Below, piece by piece: positions 55,001-62,873 of a stretch of 64,000 nt of DNA (position 1 is the first letter of the stretch; each line of letters opens with the position of its first letter). Position numbers and translations under genes: made by a program. Origin of the DNA: Phragmitibacter flavus (lineage in GTDB: Bacteria > Verrucomicrobiota > Verrucomicrobiia > Verrucomicrobiales > Verrucomicrobiaceae). The notes under the pieces were generated by a model that was given only the letters and a program-made list of their open reading frames with translations, did not search any database and had not been told where the DNA came from. Location of the stretch: the NCBI RefSeq assembly GCF_005780165.1, contig NZ_VAUV01000004.1, positions 124,001 through 188,000 of the forward strand, read 5' to 3'.

Positions 55001-57023
55001 TGGCTGCCATCAGGTCATCACCTCTACGCAAAAATTCGAAGAAGTTCGTGGCCTCTTGCACCATACGCTTAGTGCACTCGGGCTCAGTGGCTCTGCAAGA
55101 AATTGCGAGGTTCTCTTGGGGCATCTTAAGGGCCTAAGCGGAAGGTTGGCGATGCGTCTTGCTGCAGGTGCGCGCGATGCGGATCCAACGAGGATTAGCG
55201 CTGAACTTGTCGCCCTTGCGCTGGTTCGCGCGAAGTGCCACGCAGCACAACCCGATGACAGAAATTGGAATCCACTGACTCAGGGATTTTTTGTGCCTCT
55301 CGACGATGTTCGAGATCTGGTTCCGGAGAAAGACGAGTCTTCGGATGACGAGTATCCCGAAGAGAGTCGGCGAAGAGCGGATCTCGTTTATGTTGGCATA
55401 CCAAAAAAGGGTAGGTTGAGTTTCACTTTTATCGAGGTCAAATACAGGCGTTATTTGTCTCAGGCGCGATCCACTCAGCTATTTGAACGTATCGAGGAAC
55501 AAACTGCGGCAAACAGGGACCGATGGGAGACTGCATTCTTTTCGCAACGCTCATCGGCCATTGAACGCAATTTGCAAGGAACGCGGTTGGGAAGAGTGCT
55601 TAGATTCTATGCTGAGAAAGCTCGTCGTCATCACCTGTCAGAATCCGTGTATACACGGGCGATTGATGAGTTGACTTCTCTACTCAGGAATCCCGCAGAT
55701 TACCAGCCCGCAGGCTTTTCATGCGGAAGTTATATTTTCTGTCCTGATTTTTCAGCTAACCAACCGGAACTACAATCCTGGGATGGAGATTGCGCGATTA
55801 AATTGTTCGGTCCTGATTCACTGCCTGACCAGACTAATCCTGTGCTGAGTGCTCCCGATAAGCTGTCCGAGTTGCCAAGAAGCGAGCTTGAAACTGGCAA
55901 CGCACCAGAATTTGAAGACGGAGCTGAAACCGACCAAGAGTTTAGAATTCTAGACGTTGATTCAACGTCTGAGCTTCCCATCGACGCGCCGGAATGGGAA
56001 GGCGTCTGTCTTGGAGAAGCACCGTCCGGCGATTCCGTGTTTTGGAAAACAGCAATCAATACAAACCCGCACCTGATGATTGTTGGGCTGCCGGGCATGG
56101 GGAAAACGCACAGCCTAATCAACATCTGCGCACAATTGCAACGGCAGGGTATTTCTCCAATTGTGTTTTCCTATCACGACGACATCGACGAAAGCCTTGC
56201 GGCTGCCGTGCCCAAAGTCGTCGTGCATGATTGTTTGGCGCTCGGCTTCAACCCGATGGCCATCGCCCAGCCGAACGCTGTGGCTCACGTCGAAAGTGCC
56301 GGTCAACTCAGGGACATCTTTTACGCCGTATTCCCTGACCTCGGCGAATTGCAGCGCGAAAAGCTGCGAGAGTCCATAAAGAAAGGTTACGAAGAATGTG
56401 GCTGGGTAAATGGCAGTGCTGGTGACACACCGGACTTCCGCCGGTTCCTTGAAATCTTGAGAGATGGGGGGCACGCAGATAAATCCACGCAGACTCTGCT
56501 AATGCGATTAAACGAATTGGATGATTTTAACTTCTTCAGCCCTCCTGGCGAATCAAAATCGCTACTCGACGAAAATGAATCGCAGATCATTCGGATTCAC
56601 TCAGTAGCCAATGAAGCAATGCAGCGTGCGAGTGCCGGATTCATTTTTTACCGGATATATCAAGACATGTTCCGCCGCGGACGAGCTTCGAAGCTGACGC
56701 ATGCTGTGGTGTTTGATGAAGCACATCGTGCCGGTAAATTGAAATTGCTTCCAACGTTTGCAAAAGAATGCCGAAAATATGGGCTGGCTCTAATTGTAGC
56801 TTCTCAAGAAGCCAAGGATTTTGATCCTGGCCTATTCGCTGCAACTGGCAGCTATCTCGTTCTGAGAGTCACTGATCAAGACGCGAAAGTGATGGCAAAA
56901 AACGCCGCAGGTTCAGATCAGGAGCGCGCTTTGGCTGATCGCCTCAAGTTGATGCCCAAGTATGAGGCAATGTTCTTTTCGGAGTCATTGCGGAGACCCT
57001 CGCGAGTTAAACTATCTTCGTGA
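52071..57023 (+). CDS. Large HerA/FtsK-like ATPase with PD-(D/E)XK-like motif
   Basis: 1650 aa. The first ~1000 residues are unrecognised, probably a scaffold or DNA-recognition part. Around 1100-1130 'RADLVYVGIPKKGRLSFTFI' leads into 'EVKYRR', a D...E-x-K nuclease pattern. The C-terminal ATPase has Walker A 'GLPGMGKTHS' (Gly at 1339), Walker B 'HAVVFDEAHRAGK' near 1545 and 'LIVASQEAKDF' near 1573, as in HerA/DUF87-type DNA translocases. The inference is a DNA-translocating nuclease effector driven by the upstream kinase protein. Start ATG 52071 overlaps the previous stop (ATGA). The size and HerA-like end resemble DptH, but no dnd modification genes are in the window. Confidence 0.85.
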   Translation: MTEHLLIALTALLGAPQQGTVAYTRCLSGDEIDVLLKKIEGHLNGWQIVGVGTRLDAGWITGDKAVEIREDKGGACCMLVLPSEAGAGMDGIYNAAREISERALFTQAVQNARKGLDKDTAAFSSEAIKRAQRVGSKRRKITGRQQLAFYGQLTSYDEPGAALPVLGLWPVAGSANEAGQKLAHSSVMVDRLFQPGNVAETPGMRVASLSLGEECVDETKRLEESLRRCVGKSLEEAVKEVSADQSLWLGNLKPAFLEGKLEKLDLVSWRSAGNGKLQKWSGLTLGSGEGDEESLPQFRINEECKLTVKWRVSPDTLPPGAATYEIQMLVGEEIITSETVVHRGKAELKVVFDKDHFEEVEEGTRQEVKLRISTPGVEGIAQLETEDFLLCHGEGETSDRTSSGEVFRCVADGMVQSDSREAVEAFLEERQKGRQGMPDKQAKPKPGAAASGQMLAFRPHGNKRGFRVERPGLLREVEEDWSRKESCVGRWRIRCRPDGNRAGALEFVPCGESGDLEMTKLLEATRKFREDCLKSGGVMSRLHLHNHSSSIPAQNYLKAWIAALEKSSPALALAFTLEVTTMSGKTLGLVVLPHHPLRMAWQCGYDCLALQLSFEEKIKAQRIKKSLDWLDSANVPFLLPGLREGWSFVFADTLGFAGVLMVPENDPEPKATAALMTACYAGDTTRLSPSLSLGAGDAIAREISHYLDTHPHCGVLNVHALKPGDGSTVVKAIGNALTAPSDEPPSAESDQRYRPVAVRLDIHPSEEQLAVAGRYLARLTERRRKRAAAPPDEDAWCLESIPLSGNRSVPRLRWARRIPGSLNEPAHLSIAFDIHRSSIQASQTNESKFPLLAYGLVAHLVRDFCFENGQPRWRLSLPEEHDGLKLTDRVITDRLLNLQQLVLRQTATNAGFPGKWPELCTSPQVSDVELLGKLHELSDWVITMDRNAGIEFYDSPRESESIFDAYVIDAVPERDDLGCHQVITSTQKFEEVRGLLHHTLSALGLSGSARNCEVLLGHLKGLSGRLAMRLAAGARDADPTRISAELVALALVRAKCHAAQPDDRNWNPLTQGFFVPLDDVRDLVPEKDESSDDEYPEESRRRADLVYVGIPKKGRLSFTFIEVKYRRYLSQARSTQLFERIEEQTAANRDRWETAFFSQRSSAIERNLQGTRLGRVLRFYAEKARRHHLSESVYTRAIDELTSLLRNPADYQPAGFSCGSYIFCPDFSANQPELQSWDGDCAIKLFGPDSLPDQTNPVLSAPDKLSELPRSELETGNAPEFEDGAETDQEFRILDVDSTSELPIDAPEWEGVCLGEAPSGDSVFWKTAINTNPHLMIVGLPGMGKTHSLINICAQLQRQGISPIVFSYHDDIDESLAAAVPKVVVHDCLALGFNPMAIAQPNAVAHVESAGQLRDIFYAVFPDLGELQREKLRESIKKGYEECGWVNGSAGDTPDFRRFLEILRDGGHADKSTQTLLMRLNELDDFNFFSPPGESKSLLDENESQIIRIHSVANEAMQRASAGFIFYRIYQDMFRRGRASKLTHAVVFDEAHRAGKLKLLPTFAKECRKYGLALIVASQEAKDFDPGLFAATGSYLVLRVTDQDAKVMAKNAAGSDQERALADRLKLMPKYEAMFFSESLRRPSRVKLSS

Positions 57024-57449
57024 TACGAGGAGATGGGAACATCAAAAGCAACGGCGTCGGACCGCAAAGCCACCTCCAAAGATGAAGCAAGCCTTGAGCG
57101 CCGAACTCGCAAAAGGCAAATTGCAGATTGCCCCGCGAAGCCTAGGACTGGCACACCTCCGATTTCGGCCGCGGCGACATGAGAGAAGCCACCATTGAAT
57201 CTGAAAAAGTGCACGGAGGCGGAAAGCGACCTGCCCGTGCCACCCCAAAAGGATCCCGAGGCCAAAGCCGTCTTTCGCGTAACCCAGGCTGATCAATTGG
57301 GTATTGGCAATTCCCGCCAGAAGTTCGGTGCGCTCTGGGCGTGTGACGAAATGCGTTATGGCGTTCATACCGTCACGCACACGAATTAACCCTTCCGATA
57401 TCGAAACTATTGCAAAAAGGACCTATAAAGCATTCTTGGCCAATCCAGA
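57024..57449. other. Gene-poor gap, possibly decayed sequence
   Basis: Only tiny open frames, e.g. 57033-57182 (49 aa, Lys/Arg-rich) overlapping by ATGA a 37-codon frame at 57179-57292. Neither resembles a known protein. GC is higher than in the neighbouring operon, so it may be an inserted or decayed fragment. Confidence 0.4.
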
Positions 57450-58757
57450 TCAGTAATCTTCAGTAACCTTCCGAGACGCCCTAAGTTTGGGCGGATCTGA
57501 AAAGCCTAGAAACGCTTCGCCGGGCTTCCATTCACTCATCGCATAGGTGCGCTTGTCCCGCAGACCACCGATCCCTTCCGACCATGCGTTAAGCAGATGC
57601 TTGCCGAGTTCTCTGAATCCGGGGTGCTCATCCATGGCCTGCCGCACTAGGGGAGCAGTGTCGGAAATGGCATCGCTAATTTTCTCGACCAGCGTCGCCT
57701 GCTCTTTCGCGGAAATTCCAAACGTGCCCGTGAGAAATTTGCTGAGGTTTTTACCCGGTTGCCAGGTCTTCTTGCCCATGAATGAGATCCCCGGAGGACT
57801 GTTCTTGTGCTCAGCATAAATACTGGTGGTCAGCATGTCGTAGACAGGCGCGATTCTTACGTCTTCCCGGGAAGTGTAGAGCAAGGCGATGTTTTTCGAA
57901 TGACAATCGGCATTCCGCAGCGCGTAGGTGAGCAGAATAGTAGCGGCCAGGTGGCGGAAAGTTTCGTGCTGGCGCGGCCCCGGGACATGATCTCGAACGG
58001 CCTTGCCGATCCGTTCCCAAGTAGTCTCGTATTTAGCCGACGGCCTCATGCCCAACAACGCACAGAAATCCTCCAACGCATATTTGGGCAAACCCTCCTC
58101 ATCGACGTCAAAGCGATGGACCACGAGAGCCTGCCCATCTTGGGAAACCTCTGTGGGTGCAGAGGGGACGACTTTGGCGGCCACTTGCATACAAAGGTGC
58201 TCGTTCAATGCGATGTAAGGCAGGTGTTGGGATGAGCCTTTAACGATGTGCTTGCGCGTGAGGAGGGTGGCTTTGTTGTATTGTGAGAATCGAGGTTCTT
58301 GCTGAGCATCCAGGAATTTTGGCACGACTCCTGACACACCACTGGCCGCATACTTTCGCACCAGTGCCGAAAACGCCCGTTCAGAATTGTCGCCTTTCAA
58401 CAACACGGCTACGTCCAATGGGGTCACCGACTCGTTCAAGTTGGCTCCGGGAGCTGCCACCTGCACGCGACCGATCATGTTTCGTCCTACAATCGACAAC
58501 AAAGTGCTGGGACTCGCTCCGATATGGGGTCCGAATTTTTCTTCCAAAACATGCAGCAGATAGCCCTCAGGCAAATTCATGCGGAAGATCGGATGCAGCG
58601 GATCATCCCACACCCATGACTCCGTTCGCACCGGCATCGTCAAGGACACCAAATGGTCTGGATGAGCGCCGGCTTCGTAGGTCAATACACTTTTGAAATC
58701 TCCCACGCTCTCCAGCGTAGCAACCTGCGTGCCCAGGACGAAAACGCCGAGTTTCAC
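57450..58757 (-). CDS. hipA: HipA-like Ser/Thr kinase toxin
   Basis: 435 aa. The N-terminal HipA_N-like part ('MNLPEGYLLHVLEEKFG') is followed by the kinase fold, with 'HRFDVDEEG' near 214, the catalytic 'RNADCHSKNIALL' near 277 (family 'N.DDH..N') and the metal-binding 'PVYDMLTT' near 300. In E. coli HipA phosphorylates glutamyl-tRNA synthetase and induces dormancy; the target here is unknown. It overlaps the hipB stop by 4 bases, the usual antitoxin-first order. It runs opposite to the NERD-kinase operon. Confidence 0.9.
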   Translation of the reverse strand: MKLGVFVLGTQVATLESVGDFKSVLTYEAGAHPDHLVSLTMPVRTESWVWDDPLHPIFRMNLPEGYLLHVLEEKFGPHIGASPSTLLSIVGRNMIGRVQVAAPGANLNESVTPLDVAVLLKGDNSERAFSALVRKYAASGVSGVVPKFLDAQQEPRFSQYNKATLLTRKHIVKGSSQHLPYIALNEHLCMQVAAKVVPSAPTEVSQDGQALVVHRFDVDEEGLPKYALEDFCALLGMRPSAKYETTWERIGKAVRDHVPGPRQHETFRHLAATILLTYALRNADCHSKNIALLYTSREDVRIAPVYDMLTTSIYAEHKNSPPGISFMGKKTWQPGKNLSKFLTGTFGISAKEQATLVEKISDAISDTAPLVRQAMDEHPGFRELGKHLLNAWSEGIGGLRDKRTYAMSEWKPGEAFLGFSDPPKLRASRKVTEDY

Positions 58758-59005
58758 AATCCGCGCTCCTTCCTTAGTTCATCCAGCGAACCAGACATTC
58801 CCTTTTCTGAAAACCGCAGTTCCATCCCCAAGACTGCTAGCACTGACAACAATTTGCGCGCGCCGAACTCGGTGAGCTTCCCTCGCTCAAAACGTGAGAG
58901 CGTCTCCGCCGTAATGCCTGTTTGCGTGGCAACCATCGCCTGCCGATACTTAAGCTCCTTCCGCCGCTGAGCTACCGCTTCACCAAGTTCCTGGAGTGTT
59001 TCCAT
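58754..59005 (-). CDS. hipB: HipB-like antitoxin (XRE HTH)
   Basis: 83 aa from ATG 59005 (the frame is open to 59062 through AT-rich promoter sequence, giving an unlikely N-terminus). The HTH is 'YRQAMVATQTGITAETLSRFERGK'-like in its central part, followed by 'ARKLLSVLAVLGMEL' and a C-terminal tail that should bind HipA. Antitoxin and repressor of its own operon by family knowledge. A palindrome lies just upstream. Confidence 0.88.
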   Translation of the reverse strand: METLQELGEAVAQRRKELKYRQAMVATQTGITAETLSRFERGKLTEFGARKLLSVLAVLGMELRFSEKGMSGSLDELRKERGL

Positions 59006-59045
59006 ATTGAAGTATATATCAATAAAATTTAAAAAATCCATACAA

Positions 59046-59063
59046 ATTGATTTATTTATCAAT
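59046..59063. promoter_or_regulatory. Operator-like palindrome upstream of hipBA
   Basis: attgat-ttattt-atcaat, perfect 6-base arms, ~40 bases before the hipB start, in an AT-rich promoter region. Confidence 0.5.
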
Positions 59064-59641
59064 CATTCGTATGCCATCTATGAACTGAGTAGGCTGCAGG
59101 TAAGTCTGGTAGCGAAGAGAGGAAGGCATGAATCTAAGCTAAGCGCCCCGGGTGTCGAAGCTGCTCCAGCACAAAAAGCAAGTGCTTTCCTGACTGGTTT
59201 GACGGTCTGTCCGACAGGGCGAGTTCGGGAGCTCGAGTGCGCATTCGATTGAACGACCATGTGCTCACGAGCAAACGCATTTTAGCCGTATGCGCGATTT
59301 GATTCTTTTGATTGAAGGCTGCGTGTTGGGCAGTAAGAAGGCAACCCTGGGAGATCTGGCCACTCCTCCGGAGGCTATCGTTCGGCACGTCACTGAATCC
59401 TGCCGAAATTTCCACGGTTCAGATGGAAATTCCATAAAGCCGCCAAGGTGCGACGGTAAGAGGAGAGCTCTTGGGAGAGGCAGGAACAAAGGGGGTATCC
59501 GAATGATCTGCTCTACACTGTGTCTCTTCTTCATGTCTCTTGCGTTTCATTTGAGCCGATCAAATCCCACTTCTCCATGTCCGATTATCGGGGGAGAATC
59601 ATCTGCAACTTGATTCTGGTCTGTCTATGCTATTGTGAAGT
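59064..59641. other. Intergenic stretch, no supported gene
   Basis: ORFs such as 59290-59613 (107 aa) and the opposing 59265-59534 show no family features and low-complexity Arg/Ser/Cys composition. Probably remnants plus promoter of the following MazG-like gene. Confidence 0.4.
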
Positions 59642-60266
59642 GTGAATCGCAGATCAATCGTCTCCAAGGAATTGCCAGAACAGTTGAAGGTGGCAAAGCG
59701 TCTCACCTTGGATGACTACCAACGTCTCTCTGAGAAGACGGACATTACGAACCTGAGCGGCAAAGCGGGGGCCGAATACATATTTGGGACTTTTTGGCGA
59801 AGTTGGGAGTCTTTTGAGTGCGCTCAAGAAGAAGCAGCGAGATAAGGATGCATATCCCGATTATGAACGTGCAAAGAGAGAAGAGCTAGGGGCACTCTTG
59901 AAGATCAAGCGCAAGAGTAAAGCGCGTATTGATGAGGCAGAAGACGGTCAACGCGCTGGTTTTCTAGAAGAGGGCATCTCTGCACTAATCTTCCAGCACG
60001 CACAGGGGCTGAGGAATCTTGAGGGTTTAGAACGAGTGGACTATTCGCTACTCAAGCTAATTCCTGATCTCGTGAGAGGCTACGAGGTTGAAAAATGCGC
60101 ATTATGGGAGTGGGAAGATGCCATCATCCAAGGGTTCAAGGTTTTCAGAAAGATGTTGGAAGTCAGACGCGGGCTTGTGGTTGCCGATCTTGAAGCGCGG
60201 ACAATTAGTTTTGAGGAACTGAATCGCGAAGAATTTCCGGACTATGCCTCCGACGATGTAATTTGA
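59642..60266 (+). pseudogene. MazG-like nucleotide pyrophosphohydrolase, frameshifted
   Basis: Two frames together make one protein. Frame 1 (59642-59845, GTG start) gives 'LTLDDYQRLSEKTDITNLSG' up to 'GAEYI', then noise. The second frame, open from 59784, gives 'LGLFGEVGSLLSALKKKQRD' and 'REELGALLKIKRKSK', the helical MazG-type region. Removing one T from the run tattt at ~59787-59791 restores 'EYILGLFGEVG' in phase. Family members hydrolyse NTPs to NMP and pyrophosphate. The C-terminal ~80 residues are extra. The glutamates of the metal site are partly kept ('GEVG', 'REELG'). Frameshift, sequence error or slippage cannot be told apart here. Confidence 0.65.
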
Positions 60267-60578
60267 GGCTTCAACGAGATTCAAGGTGCAACAATTTTTT
60301 GTCGCTGGCCGAGGTTACTGATAACGGATTGCTTTAAGGATTAGTTGCAAGGCGAGTGCCAAAGCTCCGTCATGCCCGTCATCTCTGCCGTGAAAGCATT
60401 ACCTTCAAAGACACGCACTCGGGCACCGCCGCCAGATCAGCAGCAACAAATCACGGGCTAGCAGGGCGTTGCGCTGAGTTGGCAAACAGAGCGTGAGCCC
60501 TGTCCCAATCTTGATCGCTGGTTCAGGGCTTGACTGAAAAATTACGTATGGTAAGGTATTGTTACCGATCCTCAACTC
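60267..60578. promoter_or_regulatory. Leader of the ACP/XRE operon with operator palindromes
   Basis: No gene in 312 bases. A -35-like TTGACT is at 60530-60535. GGTAA-ggtattg-TTACC at 60550-60566 and an overlapping TTAC-gtatg-GTAA cover the probable -10, so a repressor there would block the promoter. The XRE protein two genes downstream is the likely binder. Confidence 0.5.
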
Positions 60579-60866
60579 ATGAGCAGACTAAGCCGCCCCC
60601 AAATCGAACTCGCCCTTCAGGAATGCCTGAAGCACATCGCACGGGACACCTACCCCTCAGAGTGGAAACCGAGCGACAATGTCATCCGTAGCTGCGGATT
60701 GGACTCTCAGCACGGCATCGAACTGGCCTGCGATCTTGAATCGAGGCTGGGAATTGAGATTCCCCTGAAGGAGAACCCGCTGGTTCTCGACGATGACGGC
60801 GAAGGCCGGAAGCGTGCTCGGACCTTCGGAGAGGTTGTCGAATATCTCACTGCACTTGCCAGCTAG
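60579..60866 (+). CDS. Acyl carrier protein-like
   Basis: 95 aa. 'NVIRSCGLDSQHGIELACDLESRLGIEIPL' (residues ~34-63) has the ACP helix pattern with the phosphopantetheine-type Ser at position 43 (DSQ instead of the common DSL). It could carry an acyl, aminoacyl or other group, or be a non-modified adaptor. It leads an operon of a regulator, a protease and nucleotide-type enzymes, with 15 bases to the XRE gene. No synthase or acyl-transfer enzyme is adjacent. An unusual partner for such an operon. Confidence 0.7.
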   Translation: MSRLSRPQIELALQECLKHIARDTYPSEWKPSDNVIRSCGLDSQHGIELACDLESRLGIEIPLKENPLVLDDDGEGRKRARTFGEVVEYLTALAS

Positions 60867-60881
60867 AACTCAATTAGAAAT

Positions 60882-61217
60882 ATGATCGACACGGAAGACA
60901 CGATTTACCAACGCCTGCGGCTAGCAAGGGAGCAAGCGGGACTCTCTCAGGGTCAAATTGCCAAGCTGATAAACTATCATCGTCCAACCATCTCGGAAAT
61001 CGAAGCTGGGCGAAGAAAAGTAACGTCTGAGGAGCTGGCTCTGTTTGCGAAGCACTACGGAGTTACGGCTGCATGGCTCCTCAATGAGTCAGAAAGCGAT
61101 GATGATCCAGCCGTCGAACTGGCAGCTCGGGAACTGTCGAGTCTGAACAAGGAAGATCTCGACAAAATACTGCGGTTGCTCCGCTCCCTGAAAAAATCTT
61201 CGCCTTCAAAGGAATGA
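60882..61217 (+). CDS. XRE-family regulator
   Basis: 111 aa. The HTH is 'LRLAREQAGLSQGQIAKLIN' followed by 'HRPTISEIEAGRRKVTSEEL' and 'YGVTAAWLL'. Acidic and Lys-rich C-terminal tail. The stop overlaps the next gene by 4 bases. XRE plus ImmA/IrrE pairs act as repressor and the protease that removes it on damage or infection; this is the usual reading. Confidence 0.92.
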   Translation: MIDTEDTIYQRLRLAREQAGLSQGQIAKLINYHRPTISEIEAGRRKVTSEELALFAKHYGVTAAWLLNESESDDDPAVELAARELSSLNKEDLDKILRLLRSLKKSSPSKE

Positions 61218-62080
61218 CACGTCAAGAACTTGCTAGGACAGCACTTCGTGCTGCTATCGAATTGCGGAGGAAAGCCAAGGTTCTCTTGGAAGATCCGATT
61301 TGCGTCTATGATTTTGCGGACACTCTAGAGGTTGAAGTGAGGTTCGTGGGAGGCTCTAGCTTTGCCGGCATGTTCGCAAAGGGAATGGATGCACTGTTTG
61401 TTCCGTCCGAGCGACCAGCAGGACGCCGCGCGTTCACCTGTGCCCACGAATTGGCGCACTGGCGCTTTGGTCATGGTGAGAGAGTGGAAACCTTGGATTT
61501 TGATCGTGATGACCGTGATGTGCCCGAGGAGATTCTTGCCAATCACTTTGCGGGATTCTTGCTGATGCCAAATCGGGCGCTAATGGCTGAAGCAGGTGCT
61601 CGCGGATTTGATTTCAGATCTCTCACCGCTCATGAGGCATACCGACTGGCCAGCCAGCTTGGAGTGGGTTACGACACACTTATTAAGCACCTGCGTTGGT
61701 CGGAGCGTTTGATTGATCAGGAGCGCATGGATCAACTTCAACTGCGAACGCCAAAAGACCTTCGTCGTGAACTGCTCGGCCATGATGCGCGAGGGCATCT
61801 TGTAATTGCAGACGCGCAATGGAGGAAGGTCGCCATCGACCTTGAGGTAGGCGACCATGCGATTGTTCCTCATGGAGCCGCCATTAACGGAAATTCCGCC
61901 AGAATTGTCCGCGAAAGCCAACATGGCATGGTGATCGAAGCGGTCCGCCCAGGGATCAGCCAAGCATTGGGGAGCGGCGAATGGGCGCACATGGTCCGCG
62001 TGAGCCGCAAACAGTTCGTAGGCCGGGCAGCATTTAGACACTTGGAGGATGATGATGACGACACCACACTTGATAACTGA
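61214..62080 (+). CDS. ImmA/IrrE-family metalloprotease
   Basis: 288 aa. The zinc motif 'HELAH' (His 78, Glu 79, His 82) is in 'FTCAHELAHWRFGHG', with a possible third ligand Glu in 'PEEILANHFAGFLLMPNRAL'. The N-terminal part is the ImmA/IrrE domain. The C-terminal ~100 residues ('ARGHLVIADAQWRKVAIDLE') form a separate beta-rich domain that may sense a ligand. Expected to cut or relieve the co-encoded XRE repressor. Coupled upstream (ATGA) and overlapping the following gene by ~32 bases. Confidence 0.9.
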   Translation: MTRQELARTALRAAIELRRKAKVLLEDPICVYDFADTLEVEVRFVGGSSFAGMFAKGMDALFVPSERPAGRRAFTCAHELAHWRFGHGERVETLDFDRDDRDVPEEILANHFAGFLLMPNRALMAEAGARGFDFRSLTAHEAYRLASQLGVGYDTLIKHLRWSERLIDQERMDQLQLRTPKDLRRELLGHDARGHLVIADAQWRKVAIDLEVGDHAIVPHGAAINGNSARIVRESQHGMVIEAVRPGISQALGSGEWAHMVRVSRKQFVGRAAFRHLEDDDDDTTLDN

Positions 62081-62873
62081 ATCGAATCTCTCAACCGCAT
62101 GGGCGCGTGCCTTTCTTCATGCTCATGATGGAGCAGAAGATGCTCTAGTCGTTGCCATTCGCGGTTTTGAGCAGGACATGCCCAATGAGGATGACGTGAT
62201 TGCAAATGAACTTGATGCTCAATTGTCATGCCACGACATCCCTCGGATTGACCAAACAGCGCTGACCATCGTGCCATATGAGAAGTGGCTTCGGGAAGGC
62301 AAAATTAGCATTGAACAGCTAACGGAATGGTATCTGCAATCTATGCTGCCAAGACTCAAGGCTAGATGCAGCAAGAACAGTCATGGAACCTATTTCGAGC
62401 GATTCGTTGCTTTCTCAGGGACAAGACTCAACAAAAAGCGTTTAGAATACCGAACGATTAACCAGCTCAAATACGTCACTGATTTTTGGCGAAAAAAGGT
62501 TGCTGGTAAGAACCGTTCCCGACCACGTCAGTCTGCTCTACAGTTAGCATGTTTTGATCCGGCGAAAGATGATACCGGCTCAGCTCTCTGCGGTTTCCCA
62601 TGCCTTCAACAAGTTAGCTTCACCTACCATGAGGCAGGTTCCTTGGAGGTGACTGCATATTACCCAACCCAGTATCTATTTGATCGTGCATACGGAAACT
62701 ATTTGGGACTCTGTCAGCTTGGGCATGTAGTAGCGCACTCTCTTGGTGGGAAACTCACGCGGTTTACATGCTTCACTGCACGACCCGAAGTGGGAAAGAA
62801 GAAACCAGACCGGGCATTCATCAACATGCTCCGCAAGTATGTAGCCGAAAACTCTTTGGAGGCTGCACCATGA
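62049..62873 (+). CDS. Divergent thymidylate synthase-like protein
   Basis: 274 aa. 'CGFPCLQQVSF' holds a Cys at 185 in the place of the catalytic Cys of thymidylate synthase/dCMP hydroxymethylase. 'YYPTQYLFDRAYGNYLGLCQ' corresponds to the 'QRS.D..LG.PFN' nucleotide-binding segment, but the QRS itself is altered. Three Met codons in a row start the frame (62049, 62052, 62055); the ggagg at ~62044 favours the last. It overlaps the protease gene and, by 4 bases, the kinase gene. Inferred to modify a dUMP-type nucleotide. The reaction is not provable here. Confidence 0.65.
   Translation: MMMTTPHLITESNLSTAWARAFLHAHDGAEDALVVAIRGFEQDMPNEDDVIANELDAQLSCHDIPRIDQTALTIVPYEKWLREGKISIEQLTEWYLQSMLPRLKARCSKNSHGTYFERFVAFSGTRLNKKRLEYRTINQLKYVTDFWRKKVAGKNRSRPRQSALQLACFDPAKDDTGSALCGFPCLQQVSFTYHEAGSLEVTAYYPTQYLFDRAYGNYLGLCQLGHVVAHSLGGKLTRFTCFTARPEVGKKKPDRAFINMLRKYVAENSLEAAP

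Noticed and set aside
46304-57023. DptFGH phosphorothioation-dependent restriction or BREX type 2 (PglW-XYZ)
   Set aside because: Partial resemblance only: no dnd modification genes, no PglX methylase and no PglZ are present, and the first gene carries extra kinase and NERD domains.
57195-57389. 64-codon plus-strand ORF and its 112-codon opposite
   Set aside because: Neither looks conserved or has a supported start; noted only as possible decayed sequence.
59290-59613. 107-codon plus-strand ORF
   Set aside because: No domain pattern, overlaps an equally long opposing frame, odd composition; treated as intergenic.
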